DNA from: Pseudomonas sp. KU43P
GTDB taxonomy: Bacteria > Pseudomonadota > Gammaproteobacteria > Pseudomonadales > Pseudomonadaceae
Direction of reading: 5' to 3'
Assembly: GCF_033095865.1 (NCBI RefSeq)
Contig: NZ_AP019365.1
Coordinates: 965,501 to 1,029,500 of the forward strand
DNA length: 64,000 nt
The notes below the pieces were generated by a model. That model was given only the letters and a program-made list of their open reading frames with translations, ran no database searches and was not told the DNA's origin. Shown here one piece after another: positions 37,719 through 46,859 of this stretch (position 1 is its first letter; the number at the start of each line of letters is the position of its first letter). Both the position numbers and the translations under genes were made by a program.

Positions 37719-38254
37719 CGGCTTTCTACCTGACCTGCAGCCTTGCCCTGTACTTGCTGGCCCTGTGTTTCGACGGCGCGTTGATGGGGGCTGGTAGGCA
37801 CATGCCGGCCTTGCAGATGTTGCTGTACGGGCCCTGGGGTGTGCCGTTCGGGCTGTTTCAGTGGTTTGCCAATCCTCTGCTGGCCCTGGCCGTCCTAGCG
37901 CATCGGCGCTATCGACGGCTGGCGTTGGTGGCGGGATTGTGTGCGTTGTACCTGGCGGCCAGCAGCTTTGGTATCGAACGGCTGCCGGATAACATCAGCT
38001 ATGCATTTCAGACGCGCACAGGCTTTGGTGCAGGTTTTTATCTCTGGTTGACGTCAATTGCCCTATTTTGCGCAGGGCAGGCTTGGTATTGCTGGAAAGC
38101 ACGCAGCAGTGCCGACATGCCGGGTTGGCATTGGCTGGATGTGGCACTGATCGCGGCGCTGGCGGTCGCTTTGTATGCCGCCACGCAGATGCCTTCGCTG
38201 CGCTTCGAGCCGGGCAAGGTGCTGATGCCGCCCGAGCAGCTGCAAGCATTTTGA
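37715..38254 (+). CDS. Small integral membrane protein of unknown function
   Basis: The 179-residue protein starts at an ATG overlapping the acetyltransferase stop (ATGA); the longer frame back to 37466 is only the shadow of that gene. About five hydrophobic segments are visible, starting with FYLTCSLALYLLALCF and including LALVAGLCALYLAASSF and WLDVALIAALAVALYAAT. I do not recognise a family. Coupled translation suggests it is made with the acetyltransferase. Confidence 0.75.
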   Translation: MTAFYLTCSLALYLLALCFDGALMGAGRHMPALQMLLYGPWGVPFGLFQWFANPLLALAVLAHRRYRRLALVAGLCALYLAASSFGIERLPDNISYAFQTRTGFGAGFYLWLTSIALFCAGQAWYCWKARSSADMPGWHWLDVALIAALAVALYAATQMPSLRFEPGKVLMPPEQLQAF

Positions 38255-38275
38255 CGTTCGCCAAGGAGAATCGAG

Positions 38276-38662
38276 ATGAACAAGCAGTATCTGATGGGGT
38301 TGAGCCTGGCCATTTGCATGCCGCTGGCGATGGCTGATGACAACTCCCAGGCCTATACCCAGTGCATGGACAAGGCGTCCAGTACGGTAGCCATGAGCGC
38401 TTGTATCCAGGCCGAGACAAAGTTGCAGGACGCGCGGCTGAACCGCGTCTACAAGCAGTTGCTGGGCAGGCTGGATAGCGGGCAGCAGAAAAGCTTGCGT
38501 GAGGTGCAACGGCAGTGGATCGGCTATCGCGATGCCAACTGCCGGTTCCATGTGCAGGCCAGTGGCGGGACCATGGCTCAGCTAGAAGGGGGGATGTGTG
38601 TGCTGGACATGACACGGGAGCGGGCGGCGGAACTGGAGCGGGTGCTCAGCCCTGGGCAGTGA
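38276..38662 (+). CDS. LprI-like periplasmic protein (DUF1311 family)
   Basis: The 128-residue protein has a signal peptide (LMGLSLAICMPLAMA) and the family pattern: C near YTQCMDKAS, C in MSACIQAE, LNRVYKQLLG, LREVQRQWIGYRDANC and a last C in MCVLDMT. LprI of Mycobacterium inhibits lysozyme; most members are uncharacterised. AAGGAG lies before the ATG, 21 bases after the membrane protein stop, so the genes from 37155 probably form one operon ending at the REP pair. Confidence 0.85.
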   Translation: MNKQYLMGLSLAICMPLAMADDNSQAYTQCMDKASSTVAMSACIQAETKLQDARLNRVYKQLLGRLDSGQQKSLREVQRQWIGYRDANCRFHVQASGGTMAQLEGGMCVLDMTRERAAELERVLSPGQ

Positions 38663-38679
38663 TGTGTCCTGCGATGCCC

Positions 38680-38742
38680 CATCGCCGGCAAGCCGGCTCC
38701 CACAGTATCAGCGGCTGTGGGAGCCGGCTTGCCGGCGATGGT
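38680..38742. repeat. REP pair (inverted), between convergent genes
   Basis: A 27 bp arm (38680-38706, CCATCGCCGGCAAGCC at its start) and its exact inverse (38716-38742) with a nine-base loop lie between the convergent LprI-like and selU genes. Confidence 0.93.
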
Positions 38743-38756
38743 CCGCAATGCGGCCC

Positions 38757-39854
38757 TCAGCGTCTACGAGCCTTGAGGTACTCGCGCACTTCCACGGCAT
38801 CCCCGGCAAACTCGATCCGCTCGGCCTTGGCCGCGCGCTGATAGGCATACATCGGGTCGTAGTACTCCTGCAGCAAGCCCTCGATCCAACCCCGGTGCAA
38901 ATCCACCGTACCACTTCGCGCCTGCTCTTGCAGTGCGTCACGCAGGATCTCGTGCAAGCGCTTGAAGCGCTCGCCCCCCAGCCGCTTGTGGATATTGGCC
39001 ATGCTCTGTAACAAGCGCTCGGCGAACAGCCGGCGACCATCCTCCTCGCCATGCAGCGCGACGAACTCGGCGCACAGGTTGATCACATAGTCGCGCAGGA
39101 TACGTTGCACACGGTTTTCGAAGCTGTCCTCCAGCCACACCATCGGGTACTGCTGCATGCCTTGGTACAGCGCCAGGGGCACCGTGCAACTGCCGACGAT
39201 TCGACCTTCATCTTCCAACACGAACTGTTCGATGCCGCGGGCGCGCTTTTTCAGCACGTCGATCGCCAGCTTGTTCTCGAAATCGATCTGCGCCGGCTGA
39301 GCGGTGACGCGTTTACCGAAACTCGAGCCGCGGTGGTTGGCGTGGCCTTCGAGGTCGATCACATTGTTCAACTGGTGCAGCACATCGGTCTTGCCAGTGC
39401 CGGTCAGGCCGCCCACCAGCACGAAATCGCACTGCTCGACAGCCGCTTGGGTGGTCTCCAGCAGGAAGGTACGCATGGCCTTGTAGCCACCCTTGATGCG
39501 GGGGTACTCGATGCCGGCCTCATCGCGCAGCCATTGCTGGACGATCAGCGAGCGCAGGCCGCCGCGGAAGCAATACAGGTAGCCGTTGGGGTGGGCCTTG
39601 GCGAAGCTGGCCCAGGCATGCAGGCGCTCGCGCTTGATGGCACCGCTGACCAGTTGATGGCCGAGGGTGATGGCGGCGGCCTGGCCTTGCTGCTTGTAGC
39701 AGGTGCCCACCCTCTGCCGCTCCTGGTCGGTCATCAGCGGCAGGTTGACGGCGGTGGGGAAGGCGCCTTTGACAAACTCGATGGGCGCGCGCATGTCCAT
39801 CATCGGCGCGTCATCGAGAAACAGCTGGCGCAAGTCGGTGCAGTCGGGGCGCAT
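38757..39854 (-). CDS. selU: tRNA 2-selenouridine synthase
   Basis: The 365-residue protein replaces sulfur in wobble 2-thiouridine of tRNA-Lys, -Glu and -Gln with selenium from selenophosphate. The N-terminal rhodanese domain carries the catalytic cysteine C95 in [11 protein letters not shown]. The C-terminal P-loop domain has GGLTGTGKT (residues 148-156). Its ATG overlaps the selD stop by one base, so the selenophosphate maker and user are translationally coupled. Also called MnmH or YbbB. Confidence 0.96.
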   Translation of the reverse strand: MRPDCTDLRQLFLDDAPMMDMRAPIEFVKGAFPTAVNLPLMTDQERQRVGTCYKQQGQAAAITLGHQLVSGAIKRERLHAWASFAKAHPNGYLYCFRGGLRSLIVQQWLRDEAGIEYPRIKGGYKAMRTFLLETTQAAVEQCDFVLVGGLTGTGKTDVLHQLNNVIDLEGHANHRGSSFGKRVTAQPAQIDFENKLAIDVLKKRARGIEQFVLEDEGRIVGSCTVPLALYQGMQQYPMVWLEDSFENRVQRILRDYVINLCAEFVALHGEEDGRRLFAERLLQSMANIHKRLGGERFKRLHEILRDALQEQARSGTVDLHRGWIEGLLQEYYDPMYAYQRAAKAERIEFAGDAVEVREYLKARRR

Positions 39855-40888
39855 CAGCTCACCTCGACCGCGTGGCTCTGTCGCTCGACCAGCGTGCCGA
39901 TCGGCGACAGTTGCAGGCCCAGTTCGGTGGCCAGCGCGAGGAATTCGGTTTCGCCATCTGGGCTGACGGCAACCAGTAATCCGCCGCTGGTCTGCGGGTC
40001 ACACAGCAGGTGCTTCTGCTCGTCGCTCAGCGTGCCGATCTTGTGACCATAGCTTTCGAAGTTGCGCAGGGTACCGCCAGGGATGCAGCCCTCGGCCAGG
40101 TAATGGTCGACGCTCGGCAGACGCGGAACGGCGGCGTAGTCCAGCAGGGCGGTGAGGCCGCTGCCCTCGGCCAGTTCGACCAGGTGGCCGAGCAGGCCGA
40201 AACCGGTCACGTCGGTCATCGCCTTGACCCCGTCGAGCTTGCCGAAGCGGCTGCCCGGGGTATTGAGGGTGCACATCCAGTCACGCGCCAGGCCCTGGTC
40301 CTGTTCGCGCAGCTTGGCCTTTTTCTCGGCGGTGGTGAGGATGCCGATACCCAGGGGCTTGGTCAGGTACAGCCGGCAACCCACGGTGGCGGTGTCATTG
40401 CGCTTGAGGTGGCGTTTGCTGACCACGCCGGTCACGGCCAGGCCGAAGATCGGCTCGGGTGCGTCGATGGAGTGGCCGCCGGCCAGGGGAATGCCGGCCT
40501 CGGCGCATACTGCGCGGCCGCCGCGGATCACTTCGCGGGCCACTTCAGGCGGCAGCACGTTGACCGGCCAGCCGAGGATGGCGATGGCCATCAGCGGGTC
40601 ACCGCCCATGGCGTAGATGTCACTGATGGCGTTGGTTGCGGCGATACGGCCGAAGTCATACGGGTCGTCGACGATGGGCATGAAGAAATCGGTGGTAGAG
40701 ACAACGCCACGTTCGTCATCCAGGGCATAGACGGCGGCATCGTCGCGCGAAGCATTACCGACCCACAGTTTCGGGTCCAGGGCCTGGGCGCCGCTTTCGG
40801 CCAGGATCACATCCAGCACCTTGGGGGAAATCTTGCAACCACAGCCGGCGCCGTGGCTGTACTGGGTCAGGCGAATCGGCTCGCTCAT
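39854..40888 (-). CDS. selD: Selenophosphate synthase (selenide, water dikinase)
   Basis: The 344-residue protein makes selenophosphate from selenide and ATP. The N-terminal catalytic loop [10 protein letters not shown] has C16, C18 and K19 (cysteine form, not selenocysteine). [10 protein letters not shown] and the AIR-synthase-like domains follow. The start at 40888 (MSEPIRL) is preceded by GAGGT; the frame open to 41146 lies in the divergent gap and the start of the transporter gene. It is upstream of selU in a two-gene operon and divergent from the putative selenium importer. Confidence 0.97.
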   Translation of the reverse strand: MSEPIRLTQYSHGAGCGCKISPKVLDVILAESGAQALDPKLWVGNASRDDAAVYALDDERGVVSTTDFFMPIVDDPYDFGRIAATNAISDIYAMGGDPLMAIAILGWPVNVLPPEVAREVIRGGRAVCAEAGIPLAGGHSIDAPEPIFGLAVTGVVSKRHLKRNDTATVGCRLYLTKPLGIGILTTAEKKAKLREQDQGLARDWMCTLNTPGSRFGKLDGVKAMTDVTGFGLLGHLVELAEGSGLTALLDYAAVPRLPSVDHYLAEGCIPGGTLRNFESYGHKIGTLSDEQKHLLCDPQTSGGLLVAVSPDGETEFLALATELGLQLSPIGTLVERQSHAVEVS

Positions 40889-41012
40889 ACGCACCTCAAG
40901 ATCAAATTGTTGCGCGATTGTAGCAAAGCTGGCCTTTGCGCCTGTGGCTCTTATACTTCCCACGGTCGGCAGGTTGCCGCAATTTTCCCCGCTATCGAAC
41001 CGGAGAACCCCC

Positions 41013-41870
41013 ATGCTCAAACGCCCATTGGCGCTCGCCGCCGGCCTCGTGCTGTCCTGCTGTGCCGTTGTCGCCCAGGCCGCTGACACCTTGCGCGTCA
41101 GTGCCATCCCTGATGAGGCGCCGACCGAACTGCTGCGCAAGTTCAAGCCGCTGGGCGATTACCTGTCCAAGCAACTGGGCATGGAGGTGAAATTCGTACC
41201 GGTGGCCGACTACCCGGCGGTGGTCGAAGCGCTGGCCAGCAACCGCCTGGACCTGGCTTGGTTGGGCGGCTTCACCTTCGTTCAGGTGCACCTCAAAGAT
41301 CCTAACGCCACGCCGCTGGTGCAGCGTGAGCAAGATGCCCAGTTTACTTCCAAGTTCATCACCGCAGACCCGAACGTGAAGAGCCTGGCAGATCTCAAGG
41401 GCAAGTCGTTCGCCTTCGGTTCGATCTCGTCCACTTCCGGCAGCCTGATGCCGCGCTACTTCATGAACAAGGAATACGGCATCAAAGAGCCCGATAAGTA
41501 CTTCAGCCGCGTGGCCTATTCCGGCGCCCATGACGCCACCGTAGCCTGGGTGCAGGCCGACAAGGTCGACGGCGGCGTGCTCAATGCCAGCGTCTGGCAG
41601 AAGCTGGTCGATGCGGGCAAGGTCGATACCGACAAGGTCAAGGTATTCGCCACCACCCCGGCCTACTACGACTACAACTGGACCGTGAGCGGCAACATGG
41701 ACGCGGCGCTGAAAGAGCGAATCAAGAAAGCCTTCCTCGACCTTGACCCGGCCAACCCGGAGCACAAGGCGATCCTCGACCTGCAGGCGGCCAGCCGCTT
41801 CATCGAGACCAAGCCTGAGAACTACAAGGGTACCGAGCAGGCTGCTCGTGAGGCTGGCCTGCTCAAGTGA
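41013..41870 (+). CDS. Periplasmic substrate-binding protein of a putative selenium oxyanion ABC importer (PhnD superfamily)
   Basis: The 285-residue protein starts with a signal peptide ([18 protein letters not shown], cleavage near AQAAD) and continues [30 protein letters not shown] and [15 protein letters not shown], the PhnD/phosphite-binding pattern. A subfamily of these proteins found beside selD and selU is annotated as a putative selenate transporter component. GGAG lies seven bases before the ATG at 41013. The 124 bp gap to selD should hold divergent promoters. A phosphonate or phosphite role is possible, but no phn catabolic gene is nearby. Confidence 0.85.
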   Translation: MLKRPLALAAGLVLSCCAVVAQAADTLRVSAIPDEAPTELLRKFKPLGDYLSKQLGMEVKFVPVADYPAVVEALASNRLDLAWLGGFTFVQVHLKDPNATPLVQREQDAQFTSKFITADPNVKSLADLKGKSFAFGSISSTSGSLMPRYFMNKEYGIKEPDKYFSRVAYSGAHDATVAWVQADKVDGGVLNASVWQKLVDAGKVDTDKVKVFATTPAYYDYNWTVSGNMDAALKERIKKAFLDLDPANPEHKAILDLQAASRFIETKPENYKGTEQAAREAGLLK

Positions 41871-42661
41871 CCATCCATGTACACGGCGCCGGCCTGAGCC
41901 ACGGCCAGGTCCGTGCGCTGGAGTCGATAAGCTTGCGCATCGACAAGGGTGAACGAGTGGCGATCATCGGCCCTTCAGGGGCCGGCAAGTCCAGCTTGCT
42001 GCACCTGATAGCGACTGCCGTGCACCCCAGCAGTGGGCGTCTGGAATTGTTCGGCGAACAGCCTTGGGCACTGTCTGCCCGTGCGCGCCAGCGCTTGCGT
42101 GCACGGATTGGCCTGGTGCATCAGGCGCCGCCCTTGCCGCCGCGCCAGCGGGTGGTGACGGCGGTGCTGGCCGGTCGTCTGGGGCAGTGGGGCACGTTGC
42201 GCGGCCTGCTCAACTTGATATGGCCAACCGACGTGCCGGGCGCGCGCCAGGTGCTGGCGGAGCTGGGCCTGGCCGACAAGTTGTTCGTCCAGTGCGGGCA
42301 GTTGTCCGGTGGCCAGTTGCAGCGGGTCGGTATCGCCAGGGCGCTATATCAGCGTCCTGAAGTGCTGCTGACCGATGAACCGGTATCGGCCATGGACCCG
42401 GTGCTGGCCGAGCACAGCCTGGCGCTGCTCAACCGCCATGCCCAGGCCAACGGCGTCACCCTGGTCGCCAGCCTGCATGCGGTCGAGTTGGCCCTGGCGC
42501 ATTTCCCCCGGGTGATTGGCATTCGCGAAGGCCGGGTGGTGTTCGATTGCGCGGCCGAAGCGGTGAGCGAGCAGATGCTCGATGCCCTTTATGCCAACGA
42601 GCAACTGGGCTCGCCAGTTGTTCAGGGGCCGACCCTGACCGTGCAGATCCCCCGATGCTGA
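41867..42661 (+). CDS. ABC importer ATP-binding protein (PhnC-like)
   Basis: The 264-residue ATPase has Walker A GPSGAGKSS, signature LSGGQLQRVG, Walker B VLLTDEPVSAMD and the switch histidine in ASLHAVEL. It starts at a GTG that overlaps the stop of the binding protein (GTGA). It powers the permeases encoded next. Confidence 0.92.
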   Translation: MTIHVHGAGLSHGQVRALESISLRIDKGERVAIIGPSGAGKSSLLHLIATAVHPSSGRLELFGEQPWALSARARQRLRARIGLVHQAPPLPPRQRVVTAVLAGRLGQWGTLRGLLNLIWPTDVPGARQVLAELGLADKLFVQCGQLSGGQLQRVGIARALYQRPEVLLTDEPVSAMDPVLAEHSLALLNRHAQANGVTLVASLHAVELALAHFPRVIGIREGRVVFDCAAEAVSEQMLDALYANEQLGSPVVQGPTLTVQIPRC

Positions 42662-43482
42662 CGGCCGACGCTCGCGACCCGGCATTACGGCCACGGTTGA
42701 TGTTCACCTTGCTTGCCCTGGTCGTGTTGTGGCCTGGGTTGCAGCTGAGTGAGCTCAACCCTGGGGTATTGCTGCAGGTGGAAAACCGTCAGCAGATCGC
42801 GAGTTTTACCCGTGCTTTTTGGCCGCCGGCGCACGATGCAGCGTTTCTCGAACTGTTGTACAGCGCCACCCTGCAGACGCTGGCCGTTGCCACTGCCGGC
42901 ATGGCTTTCGCGCTGCTTCTGGCGATTCCGGCCAGCCTTATGGCCAGCCGTGCCTTGTCGTTGCGTGCAGCGTCCCGGGGCGGTCGAGCCGGTGGGTGGT
43001 CGCGGCTGGTACGGATGCCGGTTCGCGGGTTGCTGATCTTTTTGCGCAGCGTGCCGGAAATCGTCTGGGCGCTGTTGTTCGTCCGTGTCGTGGGCCTGGG
43101 GCCGACTGCCGGTGTGCTGGCTATCGCCATCACTTACAGCGGCATGCTCGGCAAGGTCTATGCGGAAATCTTCGAATCGGTCGACCAGCGCCCCGCACAT
43201 GCATTGCTGCAGGCCGGCAGTGGTCGGCTGGCGGCCTTCTGCTACGGCATCTTGCCGAGTGCAGGGTCAGAGTTGGTGTCGTACACCGTGTATCGCTGGG
43301 AGTGCGCAGTGCGGGCATCGGTAGTGATGGGCTTTGTCGGTGCAGGCGGGCTGGGGCAGCAGATCGACCTGTCGATGCGCATGTTCGCCGGCGGGGAAGT
43401 GGCGAGCATGTTGCTCGCGTTCTTCGGGCTGGTGCTACTGGCTGATCTGTTGAGCCGCTTCTTGCGCGGGAGGTTGGCATGA
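42655..43482 (+). CDS. ABC importer permease 1 (PhnE-like)
   Basis: 275 residues with about six spans. The coupling motif EAA-like region lies near SVDQRPAHALLQAGSGRLAAF, followed by VVMGFVGAGGLGQQI, typical of PhnE permeases. The ATG at 42655 overlaps the end of the ATPase gene by seven bases; the longer frame from 42547 is the shadow of that gene. Confidence 0.9.
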   Translation: MLTADARDPALRPRLMFTLLALVVLWPGLQLSELNPGVLLQVENRQQIASFTRAFWPPAHDAAFLELLYSATLQTLAVATAGMAFALLLAIPASLMASRALSLRAASRGGRAGGWSRLVRMPVRGLLIFLRSVPEIVWALLFVRVVGLGPTAGVLAIAITYSGMLGKVYAEIFESVDQRPAHALLQAGSGRLAAFCYGILPSAGSELVSYTVYRWECAVRASVVMGFVGAGGLGQQIDLSMRMFAGGEVASMLLAFFGLVLLADLLSRFLRGRLA

Positions 43483-44246
43483 GCCGGGTGGCCAATGTGC
43501 TGGTCATCGGTGCCATCGTCGCTGCGGTGGTCGCGTCGTTCAGCTACCTGCAGATGGATCTGCATGCGATGGTTGGCGATGGTGGTTTGGGGCAGATGGG
43601 CGAGTATGCGCGGCGCTTCCTGCATCCGGACTTATCCACAGAGCACCTGCGTGCAGTGGGGCAGGGTGCACTGGAAACCTTGGCCATGTCGGGGTTGGGG
43701 ACGCTGCTGGCGATGGTGCTCGGTATGCTCCTGGCCTTGCCAGCAGCGGGGCGATTCGGTTGGCCACTGCAAGCGGCGGCGCGCTTGCTGCTCAATGCCT
43801 TGCGGGCGATCCCAGAGCTGGTGTGGGCGGCGCTGACGGTGCTGGCCGCCGGGTTGGGGCCCAATGCCGGCACCCTGGCCCTGGCGCTGCACACGGCAGG
43901 TGTGTTGGGGCGACTGTTCGCCGAGGCGCTGGAAAATGCACCGGTGGAGCCGGCGGCGGCGATTCGCCTTCAGGGAGGCGGGCAGGTGGCGGCGTTCTGC
44001 TTTGGCACGTTGCCCAATTTGTGGCCACAGTTACTGGCTTACAGCTTGTACCGCTGGGAAAACAACATCCGCATGGCCAGCGTGCTGGGTTTTGTCGGAG
44101 CCGGCGGGCTGGGGCAGATGCTGTATACCACCCTGAGCCTGTTTCAGGAGGCGCAGGCCAGCACCGTGATCCTGGCGATGCTGCTGCTGGTGTTGCTGGT
44201 GGATGCCTTCAGTGACGTGTTGCGCCAGCGGTATGTGCGGGCCTGA
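43479..44246 (+). CDS. ABC importer permease 2 (PhnE-like)
   Basis: 255 residues with about six spans, ending in the same pattern as permease 1 (ASVLGFVGAGGLGQMLYTTL). The ATG overlaps the previous stop (ATGA). All four transporter genes overlap, so they are one transcript with coupled translation. The paired permeases probably form a heterodimer. Confidence 0.9.
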   Translation: MSRVANVLVIGAIVAAVVASFSYLQMDLHAMVGDGGLGQMGEYARRFLHPDLSTEHLRAVGQGALETLAMSGLGTLLAMVLGMLLALPAAGRFGWPLQAAARLLLNALRAIPELVWAALTVLAAGLGPNAGTLALALHTAGVLGRLFAEALENAPVEPAAAIRLQGGGQVAAFCFGTLPNLWPQLLAYSLYRWENNIRMASVLGFVGAGGLGQMLYTTLSLFQEAQASTVILAMLLLVLLVDAFSDVLRQRYVRA

Positions 44247-44272
44247 CAGCTAGCTGGGACTGCAAGCAGCCC

Positions 44273-45229
44273 TTACCGCTGCAACTCCCCGCATTGTGCT
44301 TCCCGTTGCATCGACTCCAGGTTGCGCTCGATGGTTTCGCAAATAGTGTCCATTTGAATCTGGTGCTCGCTGAAGCGAAACGGGCTCTGCAGGTCGGTGC
44401 CGATCCGCTCGATCGCCAGCAGCATGAAGCCGACCACCGTGGACGCCAGCGGGGTAAACCAACCCAGCGACTCCACCAGCCCCACCGGCACGATCAGGCA
44501 GAACAGCGTGATGAACAGCCGCGGAAAATACACATAAGGGTAGGGCAGCGGTGTATTGGCGATCCGCTCCATACCGCCCTGGGCGTTGGACAGGTCGACC
44601 AGCGTCGACTCCAACCGCGCCAGGCGAATGCTGTCCAGTCGCCCGGCCTGGTATTCGCGCGCCAGCAGTGCGGCCGAGCCGCCAAGAATGTCATTGGCAA
44701 AGTTGTTCGAGCGGTTGCGCCGTTCGAACTCGGCCGGCGGGATGAATGCCATCAGCTCGTCGGGGCAGGCTTCGCCCTTGAGATGCGCCGCCAGGCAGTT
44801 CACGTAGGCGATATGCCGACGCAGCAGCGTGGCCTTCACCGGGTTCAGTCCTTCATCCGTGTCGTCGATCAGTGTCAGTGTCTGTCGGGCGAAACTGCGC
44901 GAACTGTTCACCAGCGCACCCCACAGCGTTCGCGCCTCCCACCAGCGGTTGTAGGCGCTGCTGTTGCGAAAGCTCACCAACACCACCAGCGCCGAGCCCA
45001 GAAGGGTCAGCGGGATCAGCGGCAAGGTGAACTTGCTGTTGAAGAACAGCATGAAGTCGATGGTGACCAGCACGTCCCATATCAGCAGCCAGAACAGCGA
45101 CCAGCCGATGTAGCCGAAGGTCTTCACCACCAGGCGGTACTTGCGGGCGATGATGTCTTTCACGCGGGGGGCCTCGAGATGGGGCAATGCAGGATCGGAC
45201 GTCGAGGGGGCGGCAAGGTTCGCTGTCAT
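44273..45229 (-). CDS. Bestrophin-like chloride/anion channel family protein (YneE)
   Basis: 318 residues. It matches the bacterial bestrophin pattern: IARKYRLVVKTFGYIGWS, a first span, LTLLGSALVVLVSFRNSSAYNRWWEAR, and near the end LPYPYVYFPRLFITLFCLIVP and GFMLLAIERIGTDLQSPF. Bacterial homologues form pentameric ion channels. It is convergent with the importer, 26 bases apart. The physiological ion is unknown. Confidence 0.88.
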   Translation of the reverse strand: MTANLAAPSTSDPALPHLEAPRVKDIIARKYRLVVKTFGYIGWSLFWLLIWDVLVTIDFMLFFNSKFTLPLIPLTLLGSALVVLVSFRNSSAYNRWWEARTLWGALVNSSRSFARQTLTLIDDTDEGLNPVKATLLRRHIAYVNCLAAHLKGEACPDELMAFIPPAEFERRNRSNNFANDILGGSAALLAREYQAGRLDSIRLARLESTLVDLSNAQGGMERIANTPLPYPYVYFPRLFITLFCLIVPVGLVESLGWFTPLASTVVGFMLLAIERIGTDLQSPFRFSEHQIQMDTICETIERNLESMQREAQCGELQR

Positions 45230-45302
45230 TCGTCGAGGGGTGTTACAGGGAGTGACACGATAACGCGGGTAACTGGACTACACCCATTGAGGAATGCGTT
45301 GT

Positions 45303-45782
45303 TCAGGCCAATGCTTGCTTCATCTGTACCAACGCCACCCGCTTGCCATCAGGCGCCTGCCGTTCCTCTATTCCAAACGGAACAAAACCCAACTGTGGAT
45401 AAAGCAGCAACCCCGCCGTGTTGTGATTGAAGCACGACACCCAGACCTCGCTCGCCGCGTACTGCTCGCGGGCCAGTTCGACCATGCGTTGCACCAGGTA
45501 ACGCGCTACGCCTTGGCCGCGTGCGGCTGGGGCTACCACCACGTTGCCCAAGGCGCAGATGCCGCCGTGTTCGGCTTTGTAGAAATTGGCGAAACCGAGC
45601 ACCACACCTTCGGCTTCCACTACCGTGGAACCGCTGCGCTGGGCAATGGCGTCGGTCAGTTGCGCGGGGGTGAGGGGGTAGGTGGCCTTGGGGAACATGT
45701 AGAACAGCTCGTCCGGGCCTTGGGGGAAGCAGCAGACGGCAGGGATGTCGCTGGGCTGGACGGGGCGATGGGTGAGGAACAT
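45303..45782 (-). CDS. GNAT-family N-acetyltransferase
   Basis: The 159-residue protein has GNVVVAPAARGQGVARYLVQRM as the acetyl-CoA binding core (R/Q-x-x-G-x-G/A pattern) and a C-terminal GLLLYPQLGFVPFGIEER. The substrate is unknown. The start at 45782 (MFLTHRPVQ) is chosen because AAGGA precedes it; the frame to 45920 has no such site. It lies between the bestrophin gene and a membrane-protein gene on the same strand. Confidence 0.86.
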   Translation of the reverse strand: MFLTHRPVQPSDIPAVCCFPQGPDELFYMFPKATYPLTPAQLTDAIAQRSGSTVVEAEGVVLGFANFYKAEHGGICALGNVVVAPAARGQGVARYLVQRMVELAREQYAASEVWVSCFNHNTAGLLLYPQLGFVPFGIEERQAPDGKRVALVQMKQALA

Positions 45783-45922
45783 GGCAGGTCCTTCTAGCGT
45801 TGACTGAGTTCTGCGTGTGCGGCTCTGGCCTCGCACACGCCCTGCCCAGTGTAATGGCGCTAGCAAGGGAGCGGGGGAAAGCCCTGTGCCGTGACAGGGC
45901 CTCTTGAGGTTTCCAGGCAAGG

Positions 45923-46690
45923 TTACGAGTGATTGCTCAGTGCCACGTCGTTGAACTTGAGTGCCTGTTCGTCATTACCGCGTGTGCGGAAAATGAGTTT
46001 GATTGACGGCGAGCGCTCAATTTTTCTGTCGGCCTCCTGGAACTGCAACGTCACCGAAGTCGTGACGTTGCGGATCAACTGGAAGTCGTTCCAGACGTTA
46101 TTGGGTTGCTGGCCTACGCGCATTTGATTGATCTTCAGTGGGGCCCCGGCTTCGTCGAACATGCGTGAGTTGCCGTTGAAGCTGAACGAGCGGTCCATCC
46201 CCAGGTTGGTCAACTGGAAGGTGCAGGTAGGAAAGCGCCCGATGTTCTCGCATTCGACCAGTTCGACGCGTATGTCATCGACCACTTCGATGCGCTTGCC
46301 CAACAGGTTGCTGCCATCGTTTTCAATGATGGTCGACTGGACCTTGGCAAACTCGAAACTTGGCTTTGCATACTCGGTGCCCAGCGTGAAAAAGGCGAAT
46401 GACAGCACCACGATCAAGGCCGTGGTCAGCGTACCGCGCATCATCTTGGGCAAGTTGCGAATCTGCCAGCAGATCGACAGGCTCGATAGCAACAGGAACG
46501 TACTGACCAGCAAAACGATGTTTCGCCAGTTGATGAAACCGAATCCGAAGACGCTGGGATCAGGTACCAGGTAGGTGATGATGGCCCACATGCCCCCCAG
46601 TACGACACCTACCCCGGTCATGATCTTCGCTATCAGCGTGGTGATCCGATTACTGCGCGTAGCGGGCAGCGCTTGCTCCATTTGGGACAT
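45923..46690 (-). CDS. Membrane protein of unknown function
   Basis: The 255-residue protein has three hydrophobic segments in the first 110 residues (TGVGVVLGGMWAIITYLV, IVLLVSTFLLLSSLSICW, TALIVVLSFAFFTLG). A soluble, probably periplasmic, beta-rich region of about 140 residues follows, with two cysteines (ECENIGRFPTC) that could form a disulfide. GGAG precedes the start. The base composition is slightly lower in GC than the surroundings. I do not recognise a family. Confidence 0.75.
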   Translation of the reverse strand: MSQMEQALPATRSNRITTLIAKIMTGVGVVLGGMWAIITYLVPDPSVFGFGFINWRNIVLLVSTFLLLSSLSICWQIRNLPKMMRGTLTTALIVVLSFAFFTLGTEYAKPSFEFAKVQSTIIENDGSNLLGKRIEVVDDIRVELVECENIGRFPTCTFQLTNLGMDRSFSFNGNSRMFDEAGAPLKINQMRVGQQPNNVWNDFQLIRNVTTSVTLQFQEADRKIERSPSIKLIFRTRGNDEQALKFNDVALSNHS

Positions 46691-46824
46691 ACCAACTCCA
46701 TGTCAGCCCCTCACGTCTGTCGGGGCGATGATTTCAAAGTGACATTATCGGTGCTGGTGTCCGCAGGGGTAAAGCGCTGATGCGCAGATAACGCTGCAAT
46801 TCTGGTGGCCCGCAAAATGATGGC

Positions 46825-46850
46825 GATCAGGCGGAATGCTCCGCCTGATC
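46825..46850 (-). terminator. Probable terminator of the protease gene
   Basis: An 11 bp perfect stem GATCAGGCGGA with a four-base loop starts ten bases after the protease stop at 46860. On the minus strand it is followed by GCCATCATTTTG, a poor T-run. Confidence 0.6.
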
Positions 46851-46859
46851 CAGTAGGGC

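Noticed and set aside
40889..41146. An N-terminal extension of selD by 86 codons
   Set aside because: It would overlap the divergent transporter gene and its signal peptide; the start at 40888 has a ribosome site and the family's usual beginning.
41013..44246. Phosphonate uptake operon phnDCE
   Set aside because: The proteins belong to that superfamily, but there is no phosphonate-degradation gene and the operon is divergent from selD-selU, so a selenium role is preferred; phosphonate uptake is not excluded.
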